Shown here one piece after another: positions 23,150-29,653 of a stretch of DNA of 35,087 nucleotides. The DNA is from Parcubacteria group bacterium GW2011_GWA2_48_9 (GTDB lineage: Bacteria > Patescibacteriota > Patescibacteriia > UBA10025). The notes beneath the pieces were generated by a model. The model saw only the letters and a program-made list of their open reading frames with translations, was not told where the DNA came from and searched no databases. The position numbers and the translations under genes were made by a program. Each line of letters begins with the position of its first letter. Position 1 is the first letter of the stretch. The stretch is from positions 1 through 35,087 of the forward strand of contig LCPQ01000007.1 of NCBI GenBank assembly GCA_001003705.1, read 5' to 3'.

Positions 23150-23332
23150 AACCCCATTCCGTCAGGGGGTTCAAAAAGTCATGCGGTTACATGTTGAGAA
23201 CCTCTCCCCGAAGGATTTGTCTTTCTCCGCCGAAGAGGCGGAGTGGCGTCGGACTCTGTCGCCTAAGGCGACAATACCGTGGCGGGACCGTTCCGGATTC
23301 TCACCGGATTACCGATAGTGCGTTGTGAATGT
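23150..23332 (-). ncRNA. cobalamin (B12) riboswitch with terminator expression platform
   Basis: Minus strand, read from about 23332. The hallmark core AATCCGGTGAGAATCCGG (P4-P5 region), then GGTCCCGCCAC, a GTCGCC/GGCGAC helix, GAGTCCGACGCCAC (B12-box region) and a CTCCGCC/GGCGGAG hairpin. The 3' part carries TCCTTCGGGGA and a GAACCTCTCC-complementary segment, followed by AACCCC/GGGGTT (stem 23150-23155 and 23166-23171) with a T-rich tail, which ends 23 bp before the DUF4430 ATG. Expected action: bound cobalamin favours the terminator and turns off the uptake genes. Confidence 0.92.
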
Positions 23333-23338
23333 AGTATC

Positions 23339-23366
23339 AGTGTAGCATCTCTCTTGGTAGCGTCAA
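23339..23366 (-). promoter_or_regulatory. promoter of the riboswitch-controlled uptake operon
   Basis: Minus-strand TTGACG (23366-23361), a 16-bp spacer and TACACT (23344-23339), placing the transcription start just before the aptamer. Confidence 0.6.
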
Positions 23367-23404
23367 CTCCGAACAATGGATTGAATCGTATAAAGACAGT
23401 TTGG

Positions 23405-24001
23405 TTAGTAATCGATCCCCCGGATTGCAAGAAATCCTTTGTAATAGGGATGCTTCACCATGGTCATGCGTGTCACGACGTCGCAGCGAGCAAGAATGCG
23501 CGGATATGCTTCATGCCCGGTGAGCACGAGGTGTACTCCAGACCCTTTCCGGGATCTTGCGCGAGCCGACAGTACTCTGAGAAGATCAGCCTGGGAAAAC
23601 AGCTTTTGTTCCAGGCAGGAAATCACCTCGTCGAGAATAACGAGCCGGTATCTCCCAGAAAGAATAGCCTGTTTGGCCTTACCCAGTGCCCGCACGGCCG
23701 CCTTTCGGTGCACCTTGCGTTCCTTCCTATCACCCAAAATGCCGACGAACCCTTCACCTGACACGCGTACGTCTACGCCAAGGGACTTCAACGACTCACG
23801 CTCCCCCGATGGCCAATTGGCACTCTTATAGAACTGCAGGAATAATACGCGCCATCCATACCCGCGCGCTCGTACGGCTGCGCCAACGGCAGCGGTCGTC
23901 TTTCCTTTGCCATTTCCAATATATGCGACGGTGACGCCCCCGGAGAATGGGCGTAGTCTTCGTACAGATGTTTGACGTTTACTTTTCGACATTGTCTTCA
24001 T
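23405..24001 (-). CDS. cobO: corrinoid adenosyltransferase, CobO/BtuR family
   Basis: 198 residues. Transfers adenosyl from ATP to the cobalt of a reduced corrinoid to form adenosylcobalamin. The P-loop is G-N-G-K-G-K-T-T (29-36). L-V-I-L-D-E-V (~120-126) is the Walker-B-like strand, L-V-L-T-G-H-E-A is the nucleotide-binding loop, and the end K-H-P-Y-Y-K-G-F-L-A-I-R-G-I-D-Y is the family's conserved C-terminus. An Arg/Lys-rich N-terminus precedes it. It lies 3 bp after a small anchored acidic protein gene and just upstream of the riboswitch-led uptake operon. Its likely client is the B12-dependent reductase NrdJ at 24680-27457. No ribosome site is visible. Confidence 0.93.
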   Translation of the reverse strand: MKTMSKSKRQTSVRRLRPFSGGVTVAYIGNGKGKTTAAVGAAVRARGYGWRVLFLQFYKSANWPSGERESLKSLGVDVRVSGEGFVGILGDRKERKVHRKAAVRALGKAKQAILSGRYRLVILDEVISCLEQKLFSQADLLRVLSARARSRKGSGVHLVLTGHEAYPRILARCDVVTRMTMVKHPYYKGFLAIRGIDY

Positions 24002-24004
24002 GAA

Positions 24005-24217
24005 CTAACGGCCAGCCCAGCCCAAAAGATACACGATGAGCCCTGCAACGACAGCCACACATAACCCAATCAGGGCTTCTCCCCACCACGTTTTGTGCCA
24101 TGGATCGGGATCTGACTCTTCCGTTGTTTCCTCGGTAACTTCTTCCGTTTCTTCAATCTCCTCGTCACTCGGATGGGACGACGGATTTTTTTGTTGGTTG
24201 TCCACTATGTCGCTCAT
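24005..24217 (-). CDS. small acidic single-pass membrane protein preceding cobO
   Basis: 70 residues from the ATG at 24217 (an upstream in-frame start at 24292 would cross the promoter). A polar Asn/Gln N-terminus, a Glu/Thr-rich acidic stretch (~20-40), a Trp-rich H-K-T-W-W motif and one C-terminal membrane helix (~49-68). Its stop is 3 bp from the cobO start, so the two are co-transcribed. Unknown function; a tail anchor that keeps CobO near the uptake proteins at the membrane is a guess. Confidence 0.7.
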   Translation of the reverse strand: MSDIVDNQQKNPSSHPSDEEIEETEEVTEETTEESDPDPWHKTWWGEALIGLCVAVVAGLIVYLLGWAGR

Positions 24218-24239
24218 GGTTTTTCGAGTTTGCCATCCA

Positions 24240-24268
24240 ATAATACGCTTGTGATAACATCTTGGCAA
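24240..24268 (-). promoter_or_regulatory. promoter of the small membrane protein-cobO operon
   Basis: Minus-strand TTGCCA (24268-24263), a 17-bp spacer and TATTAT (24245-24240), about 23 bp upstream of the ATG at 24217. It is back-to-back with the plus-strand promoter at 24286-24314. Confidence 0.7.
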
Positions 24269-24285
24269 CGGGCTTTCGGCAACTC

Positions 24286-24314
24286 TTGACAAGGTGATGT
24301 ATCTTTGCTATTAT
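24286..24314 (+). promoter_or_regulatory. consensus promoter of the 44-aa gene
   Basis: TTGACA (24286-24291), a 17-bp spacer and TATTAT (24309-24314); the start codon follows about 17 nt after the expected transcription start. Confidence 0.85.
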
Positions 24315-24337
24315 CCGTTGTTATTTATAAAACCACT

Positions 24338-24472
24338 ATGGAAAACATCAACGAAGAACTGCTCGGTATGAGGGCATCTGACGTGGATCTGGGCGTTGAC
24401 GGGGTCATGGAATCCCTGGCAAAGCTCAAGAGCGAGCTCGCAAAGCTCCGTGAGATGCCTGAAAAAGAGTAG
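24338..24472 (+). CDS. 44-residue hypothetical protein with dedicated promoter and terminator
   Basis: A short frame with a consensus promoter directly upstream and a strong terminator directly downstream. The protein is helical and acidic/Lys-rich, with heptad-like Leu spacing (M-E-S-L-A-K-L-K-S-E-L-A-K-L), so it may form a small coiled coil. No membrane segment, no Cys. No ribosome binding site, like most genes here. It is the only plus-strand gene between 19.4 kb and the end of the window and lies divergent to the cobO operon. Function unknown. Confidence 0.75.
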   Translation: MENINEELLGMRASDVDLGVDGVMESLAKLKSELAKLREMPEKE

Positions 24473-24492
24473 TCATCTATCCAAATAAGATT

Positions 24493-24527
24493 CCAAAAGC
24501 CACGGCACATACCGTGGCTTTTTGGTT
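24493..24527 (+). terminator. terminator of the 44-aa gene
   Basis: CCAAAAGCCACGG (24493-24505) pairs with CCGTGGCTTTTTGG (24512-24525), with a 6-nt loop. The T-run is within the 3' arm, so it could act in both directions. Confidence 0.85.
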
Positions 24528-24539
24528 ATTTATCACAAT

Positions 24540-24679
24540 GACGGATCACCGATTGACTGATTAACGTATTAACGGATTGCGCATTAACGTATTGCTTATC
24601 ATGAAGTTCGTCGTTGTATTTTCACTAAAAGTAATCCGCTAATTCGTTAATACGTGAATTCGTTAATCTGTTAACTAAT
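24540..24679. repeat. degenerate ATTCGTTAA / ATTAACG spacer repeat after the nrdJ stop codon
   Basis: The 140 bp after the minus-strand nrdJ stop are mostly degenerate units of about 8-11 bp: gattaacgtattaacg, gcgcattaacgtatt, ctaattcgttaatacg, gaattcgttaatctgttaac. No open frame. Similar units follow the prfB stop (15660-15700). Confidence 0.55.
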
Positions 24680-27457
24680 TTACGAACATCCGCTCGTGGC
24701 GCCGCAATTCATGCATTTGTAACATGCTGCATTTCTTACCATGATGGATCCGCAATTCGAGCACGCAGGCGCGTCCTCCTGATTACTGAAGGTGAACTGC
24801 TGTTGGATTTCATCTGGCGTGCTTGTTGGCATTTCTTCCACCTTCACCGGCTCCTCATTGCCATTGCCATTTAATGGTTTCACCGTCTGCTTGGTCGCTT
24901 CCTCGTGTTCGGTGTGGGGCAGGAATTTTCTTCCCAACCACCTAAAGATGTAGTCAAGAATGGATTTAGCGATGGGAATGTCCGGGTTTCCTGTAAAGCC
25001 GGATGGCTCGAACCGCATATGGGAGAACTTGTTCACGAGCGTCTTTAACGGAACACCATACTGCAGGCTGACTGACGTGACTGTCGCGAGGGCATCCATA
25101 AGGCCGGAAATAGTCGAGCCTTCTTTTGCCATCGTGATAAATACTTCTCCCGGCTTCCCGTCATCATACAGCCCGACGGTGATGTATCCTTCATGGCCGG
25201 CAACGGTAAATTTATGCGTAATTGACTTGCGCTCATCTGGCAGACGCCGACGAACGGAATACTGCTGTTTCACAACAGCCGCGGTACTCTTCTGATCGTG
25301 GTCATCATTCTTCATTGATAGTGGCTGAGTCCGTTTCGATCCATCTCGATAAATCGCGAGTGCTTTTAAGCCCAGTTTCCAACTCTCAATGTAGGTGTCT
25401 ATGATGTCTTGTGCGACAGCTTCTTTTGGCAGGTTGACAGTCTTTGAAATGGCACCGGATATGAACGGCTGGACAGCTCCCATCATTTTGATATGCCCAC
25501 GGTAATGGATAAACCGCTGGCCATTGATAGGTTTGAACGCACAGTCAAAAATCGACAGGTGCTCATCTTTCATCCCCGGCGCTCCTTCGATGGTGCCCTT
25601 TTCATTTATAAAGTCGATGATAGCATCAACCTGCGCCTGCGAATACCCGAGACGCTGGAGTGCTTTTGGTACGCTCTTGTTTACGATCTTCATGACACCA
25701 CCCCCGACAAGATTCTTATATTTTACCAGTGCAATGTCCGGTTCAACTCCAGTCGTATCGCAGTCCATAAGGAAACTGATCGTCCCTGTCGGGGCAAGAA
25801 CGGATACTTGCGAATTCCGGATCCCGTGCTGCTGCCCGAGCTGTAAGGCGTCAGTCCATGATTGCTCTGCAGCTTCAAAAAGTCCCTGCGGCACATATGT
25901 CCGATTGATGTCATCAAGATGAAACTTATGTTTTGCAATAACATTGAGCATCGGTTCACGATTCTTTTCATATCCGGCGAATGGTCCGACAACTTCGGAG
26001 ACACGTGCAGACTCGGCATACGCCTCACCTGTCATGAGGGCAGTGATCGTCGCTGAAACAGCCCTGCCTGCATCAGAGTCATATGGGAGACCCCAGGACA
26101 TGAGGAGCGCTCCGAGATTTGCATAGCCTAAGCCGAGTTCACGGTAATCTTTTGCGTTTTGCTCTATTGATGGCGTGGGGTAACTCGAAAAGCCGACTAA
26201 AATTTCTTGCGCTAGAATAGTAATATCCACAGCTTTCTTAAACGCTTGCACGTCGAAACTGTTATCTTCACGCAAAAACTTCATGAGATTGATGGACGCG
26301 AGATTGCATGCGGAATTGTCCAGATGCATGTATTCGGAACACGGGTTGGACCCGTTGATACGGCCGGTATTCGGACAGGTATGCCACGCATTAATAGTCG
26401 TATCGTACTGTAATCCCGGATCACCGCACACCCATGTAGCTTCTGCTATCTGTTTAAGCATGTCACGTGCGTTATAGGTGTTTGCTTGTTCCCCGCTGGT
26501 AACATACTTCGTGGAGAATTGGCGATTTTCTACAACAGCCCGCATGAATTCATCCGTGACGCGTACAGAATTATTTGCATTTTGAAATTGGATCGACTTC
26601 CATGCTTCTCCGTTCATTGACATGTCGTAGCCTGCTTCACCAAGTGCCCAGGCTTTTTTCTCTTCAACTTCCTTCGAGTGGATAAACTCTAAAATGTCAG
26701 GGTGATCAACATTGAGAATCACCATTTTCGCTGCACGGCGGGTCGTACCGCCTGATTTAATCGCACCTGCGCTTGCATCAGCTCCTCGCATGAATGAAAC
26801 GGGTCCCGATGCTATGCCCCCTCCTCCAAGTGTCTCTTTTGATGATCGAAGCGGTGATAAGTTGACACCAGAACCTGACCCCCCTTTGAAAATCATGCCT
26901 TCAGTACGAATCCACTCCAGGATCGATTCCATATCATCTTCAACAGAGAGAATGAAGCACGCCGAACACTGTGGATGATCCTTCACGCCAACATTAAACC
27001 ATACGGGACTGTTGAATGCCATTTTTTGATTTACCAAAAGATGAGTCAATTCCGTATGGAATATTTCTGCATCTTCCTGGGTTTCAAAGTAACCACCTTG
27101 GGTTCCCCACTTGGTGATAGTATCAGTAACACGAGAAATCATCTGCTTCACGCTGGTTTCCCGATTCGGAGTATTAATCTTGCCACGAAAATATTTCGAC
27201 ACGACCACATTTGTCGCTAGCTGGGACCAGGATTTCGGGAACTCTACATCCTTCTGTTCGAAAATAATCTTTCCTTCCTCGCCTGAAATCTTAGCTTCAC
27301 GAAGTTCCCACTCGATACTGTCATACGGGTGCTCGCCCTTCTTTGTAAAATAACGGTTAAGGTGGATTCCGGTTTTTGCCGTTATTTTTTTTGGGATGGC
27401 CGACACAGAAGAAGCCTGTGTCTTCACTGTCGAAGAGGGTGAAGCGTCGTATGACAT
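24680..27457 (-). CDS. nrdJ: adenosylcobalamin-dependent (class II) ribonucleoside-diphosphate reductase
   Basis: 925 residues, full length for the long NrdJ form. It reduces ribonucleotides to deoxyribonucleotides with an adenosylcobalamin radical and needs no oxygen. Visible: the allosteric N-terminal region, C167 in Q-C-S-A-C-F-I-L and C384 in N-S-A-C-N-L-A-S as the redox pair, the radical Cys373 with Asn371 and Glu375 in N-P-C-S-E, the phosphate loop P-T-G-T-I-S-F, and a C-terminal zinc ribbon (C-S-N-C-G ... C-Y-K-C-M-N-C-G, last ~26 residues) that carries electrons. It directly follows nrdR (11-bp gap) and shares its promoter. It is the only evident B12-dependent enzyme in the window and the likely reason for the riboswitch, uptake and CobO genes. 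No intein. Confidence 0.97.
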   Translation of the reverse strand: MSYDASPSSTVKTQASSVSAIPKKITAKTGIHLNRYFTKKGEHPYDSIEWELREAKISGEEGKIIFEQKDVEFPKSWSQLATNVVVSKYFRGKINTPNRETSVKQMISRVTDTITKWGTQGGYFETQEDAEIFHTELTHLLVNQKMAFNSPVWFNVGVKDHPQCSACFILSVEDDMESILEWIRTEGMIFKGGSGSGVNLSPLRSSKETLGGGGIASGPVSFMRGADASAGAIKSGGTTRRAAKMVILNVDHPDILEFIHSKEVEEKKAWALGEAGYDMSMNGEAWKSIQFQNANNSVRVTDEFMRAVVENRQFSTKYVTSGEQANTYNARDMLKQIAEATWVCGDPGLQYDTTINAWHTCPNTGRINGSNPCSEYMHLDNSACNLASINLMKFLREDNSFDVQAFKKAVDITILAQEILVGFSSYPTPSIEQNAKDYRELGLGYANLGALLMSWGLPYDSDAGRAVSATITALMTGEAYAESARVSEVVGPFAGYEKNREPMLNVIAKHKFHLDDINRTYVPQGLFEAAEQSWTDALQLGQQHGIRNSQVSVLAPTGTISFLMDCDTTGVEPDIALVKYKNLVGGGVMKIVNKSVPKALQRLGYSQAQVDAIIDFINEKGTIEGAPGMKDEHLSIFDCAFKPINGQRFIHYRGHIKMMGAVQPFISGAISKTVNLPKEAVAQDIIDTYIESWKLGLKALAIYRDGSKRTQPLSMKNDDHDQKSTAAVVKQQYSVRRRLPDERKSITHKFTVAGHEGYITVGLYDDGKPGEVFITMAKEGSTISGLMDALATVTSVSLQYGVPLKTLVNKFSHMRFEPSGFTGNPDIPIAKSILDYIFRWLGRKFLPHTEHEEATKQTVKPLNGNGNEEPVKVEEMPTSTPDEIQQQFTFSNQEDAPACSNCGSIMVRNAACYKCMNCGATSGCS

Positions 27458-27468
27458 ATAAAATAGTT

Positions 27469-27918
27469 TTAGGTTATCTTTTTGATTTCCTGCTTAAACG
27501 AGTCGATATCCTCAAATGATTTGTACACTGACGCGAAACGAATGTAGGCAACTTTATCTGTTGATTTCAGATGGTGCATGATGACTTCACCGATATCCTT
27601 GCTGGTAATTTCATCTGCTCTCGCTTTGCTCTGAACATCGCGCTCTATGTGCGCTGACAGCATGCGGAACGCTTCCTGGGTGATCGGGCGTTTCTCGAGG
27701 GCTTTCTTGATACCGCGCTCCATCTTCTCACGGGAGTACGGCTCACGCCCCCCATCCCGTTTTACCACCATCAGGTTCAAAATCTCAACCTCTTCGTAGG
27801 TAGAAAACCTAAATTCACACTTTGGGCACTCCCGTCTACGCCTAATCGCCATTCCTTCATTGACTACCCGTGAATCAGTGACTTTTGTGTCTTTGTGCGC
27901 ACATGACAGGCATATCAT
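27469..27918 (-). CDS. nrdR: transcriptional repressor NrdR
   Basis: 149 residues. The N-terminal zinc ribbon has C3, C6, C31, C34 (M-I-C-L-S-C ... C-P-K-C), with the D-T-K-V-T-D-S-R and R-R-R-R-E-C motifs. The ATP-cone domain (~47-137) follows, with V-V-K-R-D-G-G-R-E-P-Y and F-A-S-V-Y-K-S-F at the end. It senses ATP/dATP and binds NrdR boxes to repress ribonucleotide reductase genes. It is first in the operon with nrdJ and, from the boxes at its own promoter, represses itself and nrdJ. No ribosome site; the leader is ~35 nt. Confidence 0.96.
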   Translation of the reverse strand: MICLSCAHKDTKVTDSRVVNEGMAIRRRRECPKCEFRFSTYEEVEILNLMVVKRDGGREPYSREKMERGIKKALEKRPITQEAFRMLSAHIERDVQSKARADEITSKDIGEVIMHHLKSTDKVAYIRFASVYKSFEDIDSFKQEIKKIT

Positions 27919-27936
27919 ACGTAATTCTGATTTATA

Positions 27937-27987
27937 CTACATCTGGTACCCTACCTACCATTATACTACTAAATATAGAAAAGTCAA
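27937..27987 (-). promoter_or_regulatory. nrdR-nrdJ promoter with a candidate NrdR-box pair
   Basis: Minus-strand TTGACT (27987-27982), a 16-bp spacer and TATAAT (27965-27960). A NrdR-box core (CTATATTTAG, 27978-27969; 9 of 10 to CwAtATaTwG) fills the spacer. A weaker second core (27937-27946, 7 of 10) lies 32 bp away, the known helical spacing of NrdR-box pairs. Confidence 0.75.
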
Positions 27988-28422
27988 GAAATTGGGCTAT
28001 GGTAGTACTTTTTCTGCTTACCTTCCGAAAAAATAAGCGTCGGAAAAAATATGGGCAAGGGCTTTCCGGCTTTCCAACCCCCCTTGTGGATAAAAAAGCA
28101 CGCGCTACCTCCAAAAAAACAGGCTACGGAAGGACAAAAAATGAGAAAATGGGGCGCATGAAACAACTGGGACACAACATGAAGATCCCTCCAATAGTCC
28201 GCGCTGCAGACAGTAAAACTAATTCACGCATTGCTGGCGAAAGTTCTCACAAGGTGGTGTTTGGGTTTTTGTTTCCGGTTTCAGCCCTGATAGGCACCAG
28301 GACAGCGATAGAATGCTGATGGACCGACGCTTGCCGGGCCAATATTTTTCCATCTGTGGATAATCATAGTACATGAATCCGGTTTTGTAAAATTTCTCAC
28401 CCTGGCAAGTCCCTTGGCAACC

Positions 28423-28455
28423 AAAAACGGCCCCATAGAGCATGGAGCCGTTTAC
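28423..28455 (-). terminator. intrinsic terminator of ftsA-ftsZ
   Basis: Minus-strand AACGGCtCCAT / ATGGgGCCGTT stem followed by TTTTTGG (28453 down to 28423), about 20 bp after the ftsZ stop. Confidence 0.85.
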
Positions 28456-28474
28456 AAACTGCCTGGGAAGATAC

Positions 28475-29644
28475 CTACATCATCTTTTTCCGTATAAAGG
28501 CAGGAATCTCAAGTTCTTCTTCTTCTTTTGATTTAGTCTGCTCGACAGGTTTGGGGCGTACTATGGGCATAGAGGGTTGCGGCGTGGGTTTCCGTGGTGG
28601 TGGTGTCGGCTCAATGCGTCGTTCTGGAGTTGCGGCGACAGCCCCCACTCGTTTTGCTTTACGCTGGTCACCAAATCCCGTCGCAATCACCGTTATTTTC
28701 ACTTCATCCTTCATATTCTCATCGATAACTGTACCGAAAATCACTCGGGCATTCGGATCTGCCGTCCCTGTAATGATACGAGCAGCTTCATTTACCTCAT
28801 ACATGCCGAGATTTGGGCCGCCGGTAACCGTAAAGAGAATACCTTTAGCGCCGTCAATCGATACTTCAAGGAGCGGGCTGTCAATCGCGGCCTTGGCTGC
28901 TTCTACTGCCCTATTTTCCCCACTACCTCGTCCGATACCCATGAGTGCCGATCCGGCGTTTTCCATGATAGATTTCACATCAGCGAAATCAACGTTGATG
29001 AGCCCGGGTACCGTGATAAGTTCAGCGATGCCCTGGACGCCCTGACGCAGTACATCATCAACAGTTTGAAACGATTCAAGTAGAGAAGTTTTTTTATCAA
29101 TTATCTGGAGAATACGGTCATTCGGGATGACAATGATGGTATCAACCTTGTCTGCGAGATCAGTGTATCCCCGGTCAGCAATTGTTTTACGTTCCGCACC
29201 CTCGAATGAAAACGGCTTAGTAACTACTGCAACAGTTAATGCACCAACTTCCTTTGCAACATCGGCAATAATTGGCGAGGCACCTGTCCCGGTGCCGCCG
29301 CCGAGTCCGCAAGTAATAAATACCATGTCAGACCCTTTGAGCATTTCATGGATTTCGTCACGGTTTTCCTCAGCTGATTTCATGCCTATTTCCGGGTCCA
29401 TCCCTGCTCCCAGGCCTTTGGTGGTGTTTCTGCCTATGTGTACCTTCTCGGGTGCATGAGAGTGGTGGAGTGCTTGGGCGTCCGTATTGACCGCAATAAA
29501 CTCAACACCGCGTATCTTTTCACGCAGCATCCTATCAATGGCTGACCCTCCCGATCCCCCCACGCCAATGACCTTGATCTTTGCGAACGTTTCGATGTCG
29601 GGTTTTATTTCCACATTGTGTGAACCGTTGCGTTGATTAGGCAT
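28475..29644 (-). CDS. ftsZ: cell division GTPase FtsZ
   Basis: 389 residues. Tubulin-like GTPase that polymerises into the division ring. The N-terminal V-I-G-V-G-G-S-G-G-S-A (25-35) and the tubulin signature G-G-G-T-G-T-G (115-121) bind GTP. The T7 loop N-V-D-F-A-D-V (~219-225) supplies catalysis to the next subunit. A Pro/Arg-rich linker (~335-370) leads to the C-terminal peptide E-I-P-A-F-I-R-K-K, which binds FtsA. It starts 9 bp after the ftsA stop, so the ring protein and its membrane tether are made together. No ribosome site. Confidence 0.97.
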   Translation of the reverse strand: MPNQRNGSHNVEIKPDIETFAKIKVIGVGGSGGSAIDRMLREKIRGVEFIAVNTDAQALHHSHAPEKVHIGRNTTKGLGAGMDPEIGMKSAEENRDEIHEMLKGSDMVFITCGLGGGTGTGASPIIADVAKEVGALTVAVVTKPFSFEGAERKTIADRGYTDLADKVDTIIVIPNDRILQIIDKKTSLLESFQTVDDVLRQGVQGIAELITVPGLINVDFADVKSIMENAGSALMGIGRGSGENRAVEAAKAAIDSPLLEVSIDGAKGILFTVTGGPNLGMYEVNEAARIITGTADPNARVIFGTVIDENMKDEVKITVIATGFGDQRKAKRVGAVAATPERRIEPTPPPRKPTPQPSMPIVRPKPVEQTKSKEEEELEIPAFIRKKMM

Positions 29645-29653
29645 ACAAACGAC

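Larger units (their letters stand above)
27919..28474. other. nrdR-ftsZ intergenic region with two DnaA boxes
   Basis: No convincing gene in about 550 bp. It holds the nrdR promoter (27960-27987), two perfect DnaA-box sequences in the same orientation (TTATCCACA on the minus strand at 28093-28085 and 28363-28355), and the ftsZ terminator (28423-28455). A basic plus-strand frame (to 28319) and short minus-strand frames with GGAGG-like sequences (ATG near 28160; GTG at 28101) lack support. It could be a decayed gene. Confidence 0.5.

Noticed and set aside
23050-23330. 83-aa plus-strand frame over the riboswitch
   Set aside because: The cobalamin riboswitch core on the opposite strand explains the sequence.
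27885-28319. 144-aa plus-strand frame, Lys-rich
   Set aside because: It overlaps the nrdR start and promoter, its basic composition follows from A-runs, and no promoter or ribosome site supports it.
27919-28474. RNase P, tmRNA or SRP RNA in the long ftsZ-nrdR gap
   Set aside because: I looked for the conserved core words of these RNAs on both strands and did not find them.
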